Below are positions 48,312-58,342 of a stretch of DNA of 64,000 nucleotides, piece after piece. The DNA lies in NCBI GenBank assembly GCA_032164295.1, contig JAJHTX010000007.1, positions 124,001 through 188,000 of the forward strand, given 5' to 3'. This stretch comes from Inonotus obliquus. Its lineage: Eukaryota > Basidiomycota > Agaricomycetes > Hymenochaetales > Hymenochaetaceae. Made by a program: the position numbers and the translations under genes. The notes under the pieces were generated by a model. That model made no database searches. It worked only from the letters and a program-made list of their open reading frames with translations, and was not told the origin of the DNA. Position 1 is the first letter of the stretch. Every line of letters begins with the position of its first letter.

Positions 48312-49214
48312 ATGACAAAACCATGGACCTATGATGAAGGACGAGACCTCGAGGGCTGGATTGTCGCCGTCGACAAATATATCGAAACACATATAGTCCC
48401 CGACCGTCTTGCGTATGCACGAGACCACGTTGTGCACAGAGTGGACGCATGTGTCCAGAGTCTCACCAATCCACTTAAGAGAATACGAGGGAGGCCCTGG
48501 ATATGGACATGGCCTAAATATAAAGTTGCTCTGAGAGAGATAAAAAGTATCGTATTAATCCGTGATTGTCACTGAATGAGTCGCATTGCTGACATGTGAT
48601 TTCAAAGAGCAGATTAGGCGCGGTAGACTTCGTATGTCGATTGCACCTCCACTTTACCTCCGGTGGAGGAGTCGCTATCTGATTTTGTTCTATCCTAGTT
48701 ATGGCGTTGAAAATTGCGTCCGTTGTTGGAATAGGCCTCACTGCATGTGTCGCAGGTCCGCTTCTTCTAGCGGCTGGCCTTGGCGCAGTTGGGTTCTCCT
48801 CCGTCGGAGTTGTCGGAGGTATTTATACATACTTAGGACTCACCTCTACCACTTTGTCATAGATACTTTCGTTTAGGTTCAATTGCTGCTGGCATCCAGT
48901 CGTCCGTCTATGGCGCTGCAGTGACATCTGGCTCTGCGTTTGCATTCTTCCAATCGTTTGCGATGGGTGGTGCGGCTGCGGCGGCTGCTGTTACGGGAGT
49001 TAGTGGAGCTGCGGCTACTGGAATTTCCGCCGCGGCAGTTACGATAAATGAGATCGCATCGAAACGGCCGTCAAGATCATGGGATGACGGAGATGATTTT
49101 CGACCATCTGAGGACTTGCTACAGAGCCTTTTGAATCTTGACGATGACAACGATGACGACGACGATAGCGACGACGACAACGACAACGACAATGACGATG
49201 ATGTGTCGCAGTAG
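48312..49214 (+). CDS. Gag-like domain fused to IFI6/IFI27 (ISG12) domain, member 2
   Basis: Exons 48312..48546, 48608..48631, 48699..48818 and 48877..49214 give 238 aa. The first three exons have exactly the lengths of member 1 (235, 24, 120 nt). Gag-like part: DEGRDLEGWIVAVDKYIETH, YARDHVVHRVDACVQSL. IFI6/27 part: GPLLLAAGLGAVGFSSVGVV, GGSIAAGIQSSVYGAAVTSG, FAFFQSFAMGG. The tail has PSRSWDDGDDFRPS followed by a longer Asp/Asn repeat (DDDNDDDDDSDDD) made of GAC/GAT triplets, so tail length may vary between strains. No breaks were seen. The promoter differs from member 1 because of the 404-bp insertion just upstream. Confidence 0.8.
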
Positions 49215-49374
49215 AACGAGTTTGTCAGTTAGAGATGAAAAGTCGGTGTGTGGTGTGCACGCTAAGTGATTATGCAATGCCTTTGTTTCCGTAACATTGT
49301 CGCCTCGTTTTGGAAGATAGCTCGATGTATCTGATAATCGTGATTGAGAGAGAACTTTGATCGAGCCCTTACAA

Positions 49375-49658
49375 CACAAGCGCTGGTGCCGCTGCATTAG
49401 TCTTGACTATAGCAGATGGCACGGGTAACTTCCCAAAGCTTCCGGATATGTCCTAGGTTTGGGGTGCGTCAACATTGCTAGGGAGAGGATCGAAGGATTC
49501 CCGCTCGCTAAAGCCTTAACGGTCGGATCTGCCCTGTCTTGACTACGTACATTGGTCCAGTGAGCATATCTTGATATGTCTGTAATTGCACTTACCGTAT
49601 CTCGTTTTCCGCGAATCATCATTAGGTCTGGGCAAAGGAAGCTGTCCATTGTCTCCAT
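49375..49658 (-). pseudogene. Frameshifted copy of the hypothetical 96-aa frame
   Basis: METMDSFLCPDLMMIRGKRD... aligns to 46857-47147 but loses one G after the KPR codons (about 49455), so the final ~30 residues change frame. At DNA level the 3' end (CAGCGGCACCAGCGCTTGTG) is still alignable. Confidence 0.35.
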
Positions 49659-50015
49659 GAACTATCGTCGAGATTGACTCAACTTTTGATGACTAGGTCG
49701 GACCACTCTAGACTAAAGGGTTGTAAGAAAACCCGTCCGATCTCAGCTGATCAATAGCTAAAGTATGAACGGACACGCATCGTTGCCATTGTCTACTCTT
49801 TACGGCGGCGAGATGCCACGTCTTGGCGCATCGGAAGAGTCACGACGAACGATGGAACGCGTTACAGAACAAGGGGACAATGGAGGGGAAATGCGATGCT
49901 AATCGGAGCTTCATGACCATTGAGATGCGTATCGATGGGCGGTGCACGTCGACCGGGGAGTCCAGCAAGTCACATCATACTCAGAGGACACAAAGGCTCA
50001 CTTGTCACCCGGGAC

Positions 50016-50658
50016 AATGACGACCTTAACCTAGAAAGACCATTTGGGTAAGAGAGACAAAGAACGAGATAGTAAAAGAGATCCCACGCGATTATCATGC
50101 GTTGCGCTGTGCCCCTAGTCTCTTCGGACTTGTCGCACAGGGTTCCGGATCTCCAAGAGGTGAACTTGGTAAACTTCAAAGGACTGTATTTGCTGCAGGA
50201 AAGCAAGTAACAGCCCTCTGTCTCTTCGTTCGCCTGAGATAGAAGGGAATCGCATGCAGGGGCCCAACAGAAGGACCGCTCATAGAGTTCTATAGTGGAA
50301 CGAATGGGTTTGGCCAAGGAAGGCGGATGCAGAAAAACAATCGATAAATTCTGAATAAATTGGTCAGGTCCGAGTCCTTTGTACGGGTTGCCGGCGCGTG
50401 TGCCGTGGAGTGCCACAGACGAAAACGGCTATCGGTCAGCAGTAGACACGTGCACAGCCTTTTCCGGTAAGAATAGGTCGCTTTGATGGTCCAAAAAGAC
50501 ACACAAAGGACTCTTTCTCTACTATCATATTCTTCTTCCTTTGTTGTGCATATAAAGGACTTCAAGATGTCTGCTCTTTCCGAACTCCTGTTGTCCGCTT
50601 TTCCGTCTGCCTACTCACGGAACTTTCTCCAGGTTCCCTTGTCGTGTTTTCAAGCGCT
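50016..50658. other. Intergenic stretch before zinc-finger gene
   Basis: A 148-codon minus-strand frame (49970-50416) starts outside any recognised gene and has no family resemblance; I do not call it. A TATA-like CATATAAAGG at about 50548-50557 lies ~100 bp before the zinc-finger start and is a plausible core promoter. Confidence 0.4.
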
Positions 50659-52181
50659 ATGGCCGACGTGATGAGCTCTTTCCCTACGCCATGTACGACG
50701 GATATCTTTGCATCCTTCGGCTCTAATGGGCAGAGCGACCTCGACTTCATGACTGAGCTAGAAAAGTTTGATTCGCTTGGTCCATTCGACTTCGAAACGG
50801 TTGGCTTGACTTCTTCTCCAGCTGAATCGTCTAGAGCAACGTCGTTTAAAATGGATGATGACGAGGTGTATGTAGTCTTTATCGCTTCTACCTATCGTGT
50901 GCTAACTCTTATAGTTATAGCTTCTCGAATGGTGTTGGACAACACGGCTTTGACGTCTCGCTGAATGCCACTCCGACTTCTATGGAGTCCGTCCTTCATA
51001 CTCCGTTAACGTCTACCCCGACCAAAACCCAGCTTGACCTTCCATCTGCGGACGATGTTTACTTCCCATCGTTCCTTTCTCCGATCTCCGGGTTGGAAAT
51101 GTACTCTGACCCAACTTCTCCGATGCACGACGTCAAAGAGGATGGCCCCGTTGCCGATTTGGCTGGGAACGCTCTCGGCTTCTTCGGTGGATTAGATGAA
51201 CCCGCTCTTCTTTCCTCTCCGCCAGTTCTACTTCCCGATTTATTTCACTGCAGAGATGACGAGCATCATGCACGGACTCCGGTCCTTTCAGGAAATTCCC
51301 TATTTTCCCCTGCCATGAGCACATCTCCAGGTCTTGGCACTAATGCTAATCTCTCATCGACTTTGGATGGGATCGTTGGTATCCAGACTTCTTTTGAGAA
51401 AGTTAAAGAGGACTTCAATCCGGTAGTTATCAATCCGGAGCGGTTGTATCCAACTCCATTTACAACTCCTCAGCGGCCCTCCCCATCGCTTCCGCCTGTC
51501 GCGACTCGTAACTCTAAAGCTGGCAAAGCTCAGAAAGCTCGTGATGCTGCATCCAAGAGGCTCTACGAGTACAACAGCGTATCAGCCTCGCCTGTAATCG
51601 CTACTCCATTCAAACTTTCTGGTTCTCGCTCTCGTCCTTTGTTACAAGAAGGCGAGACTTTCTCGGGAAGGAGCTCCGACGAATGTGAGTTCGGTTGGCG
51701 TGTCTTGGCCGCTGAGCGTGGACGCAGGATCGAGAAGTGGAAGTGTCGCTACTGTGGTACTCTCGTTGGGCGTCGGCCAGATTTACATCGGCATTTCAAG
51801 ACGTGCGTTACACGCGAAAAGCGTTACTGCGAGGATGTCTATCGTGAGTTCTTTTCATTACCTAAATTGTATTATTCTTCGGGGCAGCTAATGGTATTTC
51901 AACGGATAGTCTCCGATGGAACTGTTTGGCCTGGGTGCGGGGAGAAATTTTCCAGACGCGATGCCTGTCATCGTCACCTCAGGAAACGCCTTGTCGAAGG
52001 CCTCTGCATTCGAAAAGAGCCCAAGAGGGAGCGTTTCCGTAACGAAGATGATTACCAGAGGAAGATGGCGTTGTACGAGAATATGATCATTAACCAGAAA
52101 TGGCGCGCCAAGCTCCCATTCTCAGAGAAGAACAAGTTGGCTAGGATGGCGATTCCGGATATGAAACAGGATATGTTTTGA
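50659..52181 (+). CDS. Zinc-finger protein, putative transcription factor
   Basis: Exons 50659..50867, 50915..51843 and 51910..52181 give 469 aa. A Ser/Thr/Pro-rich, acidic N-terminal two-thirds (FPTPCTTDIFASFGSNG, LHTPLTSTPTKTQLDLPSAD) resembles an activation region. A zinc knuckle follows at residues ~347-367, C-x2-C-x12-H-x3-C (KCRYCGTLVGRRPDLHRHFKTC is its span). A second finger-like unit, PGCGEKFSRRDACHRHLRKR, has Trp where the first Cys would stand. A basic C-terminus (KEPKRERFRNEDDYQRKMA) ends the protein. The 66-nt second intron has no stop in frame, so a version retaining it would be 22 residues longer. An ATG at 50566 opens a different frame. Nuclear location and DNA binding are inferred; target genes unknown. 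Confidence 0.75.
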
Positions 52182-52725
52182 TTCCTCGTCGACACCGAAT
52201 AGTTTTCAATTATTTTTACGACTGTCACGTTCTATATGCAAAACTCGTTTTCGTCGACCCGACAAAATTCGCTCTCGAAATTTCGTTGTATGTACCTCAT
52301 TTCACAAAAGACCTTTTTTCGTTTCTTTCGTAATGATTTCCCTTGGTGTATTTTTCAACGGCTCGGGTACCTTATTGCTATCTAGCGTCTCGATTATCAC
52401 GCCTCTGGATCCTTCTCTGCCCTGTATGTATTAGTGGACAATTTATCTTCAATTTGGAATTTATTACTTTAAGTTTCCTCCCATCTTGACCTGCTCACGG
52501 TAGCTTGGTGTGTGAGAGAGGCTTTGTAATGAGAAGTTACATAAGTACCGGATGAATAAACTTAGGATGATCTAATCAGCGGACGTCGATGAGGTCATCT
52601 GAGCAAGCACACCATACCATATTGCCAAATATTACAAAGCACACTCAGGAATAGGATGCCACTGAACGAAAGTTGGCTCCGTCTACCAGACTCGCAAGAA
52701 ACCCAAAAAGACAAAACACCGCAGT

Positions 52726-53669
52726 ATGTCGATTCCAGACGAAAAGATTCACCCTCATGCAACTGGTGCAGCTGCAAAGACAGTCGCTGAGCATCAAGAG
52801 CCTCAGGACATTGTCTTCTACAGCGGATGGGTAGGTTGCAAGCTGCATTAAGTGGTCATTGACCTTTTTATACGACAACATGCGTCTAGTTCTGTCCGTT
52901 CGTACAGCGTACATGGATCGCACTAGAAGAGAAAGGAATTCCGTACCAGTACAAGGAAGTTAATCCATACAAGAAAGAAAAGCACTTCCTCGGTCCGTCT
53001 ACAGATACTCACATTTTGACGTCTTCACCTCTCATCCTGACTGACATACGGTTAGAAATCAATCCAAAAGGACTCGTCCCTGCGATCGAATATAAGGGAA
53101 AGGCTCTCTACGAGTCCTTGATCCTCTGCGAGTTCCTCGAGGATCTCTTCCCAACCAGCCCCCCACGTCTCCTCCCTGCAGACCCGTACAATCGGGCATA
53201 TGTCCGCCTCTGGGTAGACCATATTAGCAAACGGATCGTTCCAGCTTTCTTCCGTCTTCTCCAGTCACAAGAGCGAGAGAAACAGGATGAAGCGCGTCGG
53301 GACTTGTACGACGGTCTGAGGCTGCTTGCGGAGAAACGCAAAGGACCATACTTCCTTGGTGAGGAGTTGACTTTGGTTGACGTCGCCATTGCACCGTGGG
53401 CGGTTCGTGAATACATCATTGAAGAACACCGTGGGTTTAAGCGCGCCGAGGTCTCGAATGCATGGGATGAATGGGCTGGATTGTTGGAGAAGCGTGATAG
53501 CGTGTTGAAAACGAGCAGCGTAAGTATCGTTTAGGGAGTTAGAGTTGGGTGGTTGATTGACGTTTCACAGGACAAGGAACACTACGTTGAGATCTACGGA
53601 CGGTACCTGCGAGACGAGGCGCAGAGTGAAGCCGCGAAGGCTACGAGAGCTGGAAGAGTCATCCCGTAA
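52726..53669 (+). CDS. Glutathione S-transferase, omega/URE2-like (only intact copy)
   Basis: Exons 52726..52830, 52890..52992, 53056..53519 and 53571..53669 join in phase to 256 aa. GST N-terminal thioredoxin fold: VFYSGWFCPFVQRTWIALEE with the omega-type catalytic Cys37 in CPF, then the cis-Pro block NPKGLVPAIEYKGKALYESL with the glutathione-contacting ES. All-helical C-terminal domain: FLGEELTLVDVAIAPW contains the N-capping S/T-x-x-D motif of GSTs. Omega-type enzymes catalyse glutathione-dependent thiol exchange and deglutathionylation in the cytosol. It heads the right-hand array, 838 bp upstream of DUF6533 copy H on the same strand. Every other copy of this gene in the window is a relic, most lacking the catalytic exon and three with Tyr or Phe for Cys37. 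Confidence 0.92.
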
Positions 53670-54418
53670 CTTCGCTTCGAAGGTCAGACTAAAGATATGA
53701 ATTTACAGTAGAATTGTATCGTGAGTATGGTGGTAGCTTCTCGAAGCGAAAATCGTATGAGTGACAGGTGCATGTTGAAACTGTGACATGCCGTTCTGCA
53801 TGCGTACTGTAGAAATTGAGCAGTGATGGTTAGTGTTACACATGGCTGCGATGCCAGAAGCAAATTATGTCGACGACCTGATAAGAAATGTGTCATCAAT
53901 TGGCGTTATTCCCACGTGATGGAGTTACGTTACGCGGCAGAATCTGAATGACTTGCCTTCGCCTACCTACACTCTGCATCTCAGTATTCAGTGCCTTCTA
54001 CTCCAGCCAATGTGCCGTTCGTTGAGCACAGGTCAAGCAAGTTGAGATAGGTCCAGTCTGCATCACCGCGTGTGCCACCTCATCTTACTTCCCCAGATTC
54101 TTGCGGTAAAGAGTTTCTATTTTATTGTACAACGATGGTGATGCCAACTTTTCTGGCGGAAACGATTGGGTGTTTGCGTCTACAAAGGATACACAGCCTA
54201 CCATCTTGAAACGTTGATTCTTGCTCGCTATTCTGTTCTCTCCGGTGGCACTCATCGTATCGACTTCGTCACCTCGACTCTATCTAATAATTAGACGATG
54301 GCCAAATATCGTACGTGTTCTAATCTGAGCTAGTAGCCATAGCAGGCTATGGTACCCGGATTCCAGCGACGGATTCAAAGCGAGGCGAGGCGCGAAGTAC
54401 AGAAAGGATGAGCTGAGC

Positions 54419-54426
54419 GTATAAGT
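54419..54426 (+). promoter_or_regulatory. TATA-like box of DUF6533 copy H
   Basis: GTATAAGT within GAGCGTATAA, 81 nt upstream of the copy H ATG. The same GAGC-N-TATAA context precedes copy J. Confidence 0.45.
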
Positions 54427-54506
54427 ATCGTATCCCCTATGCTAGCCTGTGCTCTTCTCATTCCCTCAACTAAAGCTCGCTCTTGCCGTATACATCTGTC
54501 TCGCTA

Positions 54507-56188
54507 ATGGCTCTTGCTACCAGATCCAGCGTTGAACTTATTGATCCCAGTCTACTTCCGATCATTGTGAGAGTAGTTATAGAGCAGTATTTTCAAGTGA
54601 CAATCCTCGGTGTCCTGGTCTATGATATGCGTGAGCATGCACCCCAGCGATTTCAAACCAAACACTGACAGCTGCGAAAGTCATTACGTTGGATAAAGAG
54701 GTATCAAATATTCTCGTCTCTTTTTTTTGACCGTATAGTGCTGACTATCTGACGATCTAGGCAAAATATTTCTGGGTTCGTCTACCAATCTTCTGTCATT
54801 GTTCGAGGGCCATACCGACTGTTGTGCTGGTATAGAAGCTTCCGAGGCGACCCGTGGATTTTGTATATTTTGTGGTATGTATAAATCTCTGTAGATACAA
54901 AATGGTGCTAAAGAACACACCAGAACCGCTACCTCGGAATCCTCGGTGCTATTTCCAGACTCTGTTGTAAGTCGGCTGATTTATTGGTCACTGCGGTAAG
55001 ACTAAATCGGAACATGCAAGGGGACTCATTTTCTGCGACACTTACCTTGTGAGTTAGATCGTGGAAGATTGTTTGACCGCCAATCAATTCAGACTAGGTG
55101 TACGTTGTCAAGCCTCATCAGTTCATATATGAGAGAAGAATGACGCGATCCAGGTAATTTTGCTGAATGGACAGGCAATATTTCCAGTGAGCATTCGCAC
55201 ACGTTCGGAAACTCGTGTCTGACTGCAATCCAGACTGGATAACCATCATTTCTATCGATTGTAAGTGTTTAAGGTCTCTTTCCCTTGCTCATAATCACAT
55301 TGCGAATAGATATCCTGATGATTCGCGTTCTTGCGCTATACTCTCAAGGTAGGATGCTTTTCCTTGGGACTGGCATGCTCACACCGAACAGATAGAACGA
55401 TGGACCTATTCTTGAAAACGTTTCTCGTGTTGGAGGCAGCGTCTAAATTAGGATTTATAATTTACTTAACTATACTAGAACACGGTATGACACATGTTTA
55501 TTGGATTGAATAGAGTATCTTACTCTGCTTTCAGATGTAGTTGGCGGGTTCGCAACTATGACATTCTGTGGTTTCTCCAACATTCCTCCGTGGCAGCTTG
55601 GAATGGTCTCCTGGTGAGCAATCCAGGGCAATTTGAGCAAGATCTTATCTTGATTTAGGATCATACCGCTGGTGTATGGAGTAATTCTCATGACTCTCGC
55701 GCTTTACAAAGCTGCAGAGTATTGGAGGATATCGTCCAGATTTAAGGGATTCACGCTTGTGAAAGTTCTCATATGGGACCAGGTGATGTACTATACCCTG
55801 TACGTATGGCCCCTCATTGCCAGACTCATTACCTGACGCATATAGTCTACCCAAAGGGTCATTGCTTGCTCTGTATTTGCCATTTTACAGTTCAAGCTAA
55901 AACTTTCGAATCTTCTACTTTCAAATGTTATGGGCAGTCTTGGGAACCATTCATTTCTCTGCGTTCTTGGGAGTCGAATGTTGTTCAACCTGAAGGAGGC
56001 TGGAGAGCGGGGCCAGAATGAGGGAACGAGCTACAGATCTTCATCCCAGACGATGAGCGATATGGATTTTGCCGAACCGCCCAATCCCCAAAGGTGCAGT
56101 CTCGATTTTTATCGTTCATGTTCTCAGTACCTGACCGATGGTTAGGGAAAGTGGAACGGAGAGTGGAATATGCGCAGAATATGCATGA
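54507..56188 (+). CDS. DUF6533 membrane protein, copy H (apparently intact)
   Basis: The start is the ATG at 54507 (MALATRSSVELIDPSLLP) and the TGA ends at 56188. Exon order in phase: VTILGVLVYDM; PAKVITLDKE; AKYFW; KLPRRPVDFVYFV; NRYLGILGAISRLC; WDSFSATLTL; 2-nt exon at 55098-55099; C-NFAEW; NWITIISID; YILMIRVLALYSQ; DRTMDLFLKTFLVLEAASKL; FATMTFCGFSNIPPWQLGMV; IIPLVYGVILMTLALYKAAE; CSVFAILQFKLKLSNLLL; LGSRMLFNLKEAGERGQN; ESGTESGICAEYA. About 325 aa, around seven hydrophobic segments, and a hydrophilic Ser/Glu tail that is probably cytosolic. All introns have GT donors. It is directly downstream of the intact GST, so this pair may be the founder-like unit of the arrays. Confidence 0.8.
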
Positions 56189-56834
56189 ATGACTTCTTCA
56201 ATCGGATATTACGGATATTTGAGCCGTTTCTTCATGCAGGTATCTCGTAGACTGGTTCCTCCTATACCCATCGAGGTGTCCGCGATCCTCATCTTCGAAT
56301 TTTGTTTTTCTTGACCTCAGTCTCCTTTTCGAATAGTATTGTCCACTACGTGTTGCGTTTGTTGTAGTTTGTCCCCGTTGACCGGGATTGCTAGTGTCGA
56401 ATATTTATGCCATTGAATTTAGTCTATCGTCCCGCATAGGTTATATTGCCAGAAACCATCGTACGGAACAACACTCAACGGCAGGCGGCACCAGATGCGC
56501 GCCAACTAGCTATCGGATACAGTGTGCCCTGAAGCTCACAAAAAATACAGCCAGTATAATGCGCAACTGTCGCCACTGCGGTACTCTCTTTGATTGTTGC
56601 CGGATTTGCACTGGAACTACGAATAAAAGGTCAGTTTCGTTAGGTTGAGGTTCCGCATATCAGAGAGAATATAATCTGATGTTTCGCACCAAGTGACCGT
56701 TTCAATCTACCCTCGCCCCCGTCCACTCGACAAAATGTTTTCGAGATCTTGCACCTTATTTTATGATACGTGCTTTCCCACTTTCTGCGTGCTTCTCAGC
56801 GTGCATTGTCGATTCTACAGGAATGGGTAGGTCA

Positions 56835-57540
56835 TACCCACATTGAAGTTAGTGGAAATCGCGTGTCCAATTCTGCTAGCTCGTGAAAAATTCACGGATC
56901 GTACTGCAACAGAAAGGAATTCCGTATCAGCACAAGGTAGCTAATCGCTACAAGAAAGTCGCTTTTTACTCACCTTTTGTGGTCATCCCGGCTACATACC
57001 AATCCAACGGGTCTCACCCCGGCGGTCGAAAAGCCCTGAGTCCTTGATCCTCTGCGAGACCTCCACCAAACTCCTCTTCCCTGTTGAAACATACAACTGG
57101 GTGTACGTGCATCTCCGCGTAGATCACACCAATAAACGGATTGTCCCAGCTTTCTTCCGCTTTGTCTAGCCCAAAGGACGTGAGAAACAGTGTGAAACAC
57201 GTTCAGAACCTATGCGATGGTCTTACTGTAAGCAGCTCGTCGGAAAAATGCCGGGGGCATACTTCCTTGGCAAAGAGCTAATGTTGCCATTTCACCGTGG
57301 GTGATTCACGAATAAGTCGTTCAGGAACAACATGGGTTCAAGCGCGCTGCGGTCTCGAATGCATGGGATGAGTAGGCTGGATCGGAAAAGAGCGATAGCG
57401 TCTCGAAGGCGAGTTGTCGCTCTAGTCTGACTTACAGGACGAGGTGCACTACACTGAGGTCTACACTATCTGCAAGACGGGGAATAGAGTGTTGCTGCGA
57501 AGGCCGCGCCGCCCGAATGAGTCATTCCCTAAGTTTGTTT
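56835..57540 (+). pseudogene. GST relic 8
   Basis: Exon 2 with RIPYQHK-type sequence (GGAATTCCGTATCAGCACAA), exon 3 in pieces (ESLILCETSTKLLFPVE, WVYVHLRVDHTNKRIVPAFF), then several stop codons and frameshifts up to a last-exon remnant near 57460-57530. Part of the start of exon 2 around the catalytic Cys is scrambled. Same strand and position relative to copy I as the intact GST has to copy H. Confidence 0.7.
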
Positions 57541-58342
57541 CTAAGGTTAGGCGGAAGGAGTCGTGGAGGGAGACAACGAATCACGCGTGACAACTTGTGA
57601 GCTGTTTATCATCTACGAATCACATCTGTGGGCAAGATTTTGGTGCAGGTTGAGATTATCTTAGCTGTGTTTATGTCCATCATGATGGAAGGCAGAGGTG
57701 TGATGAAAAGACGCACCGCTTTAGTGGTATAAATATACACGTGATAGGATCATAGCAACACCACACTGAATGGGACGCTGCGTTGCCACTTGTCAGTGCC
57801 CTTCTTCCGCTCTTTTCGTATCTTGATGAGCAGACACTCTGCTTGAAAAACGTATACTGAGCAGCTGGACCACGTGTATCGTCTCATTGAGTCGTCTTGC
57901 ATTCCCAGCTGCGATAAAGGCTGTCTGCAGAACGATAAATTTCTGGTGTCCACGGATCTTATGGTTTCACTACGGTGATTTCAACGTTTATCTGGTGGAA
58001 AATATGGTTACTTGCATCTACGAAGCTTCATAGCTCGAGCATCAAGATCTACTCTGACCTTGAATCGATTGTCCTTGTTCGTACTCTGTTCCCCGGGTGA
58101 CTCTCGAATCTGCTGCGTCGAATTAGCCATACCGCTAACTAGACAATGTGCGAACGTCGTAACAGTTCTATTCTCGCCCAGCGGCTAGATGAAACCATCA
58201 TACTCGGATGTCTCCGTCGAATGCAAAGCGAAGCAAGATGCAGAGTACGGAAAATATGGAAAGGTGGCATACAAATACAGTGTAGTCTGAAATCGCACCC
58301 CTACAACCGAAGTCCACCCTCGCTGCTTCATCCGCTTCACAG
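57541..58342. other. Spacer between GST relic 8 and DUF6533 copy I
   Basis: About 800 bp with no supported gene, equivalent to the 838-bp spacer between the intact GST and copy H. It is probably the promoter region of copy I. Confidence 0.4.

Larger units (their letters stand above)
47449..50015. repeat. Tandem duplication, unit 2
   Basis: Second copy of the 45446-47435 unit. It is longer because of a ~404-bp element inserted upstream of the gene at 47819-48222, an altered stretch around 47.7-47.8 kb and small indels. Both contained genes align end to end with unit 1. Confidence 0.8.

Noticed and set aside
49970..50416. 148-codon minus-strand frame upstream of the zinc-finger gene
   Set aside because: It runs across the end of the tandem duplication and shows no domain; likely chance.
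50566..50671. Earlier ATG as start of the zinc-finger gene
   Set aside because: The frame from 50566 stops at 50671 and does not join the zinc-finger frame through any visible splice.
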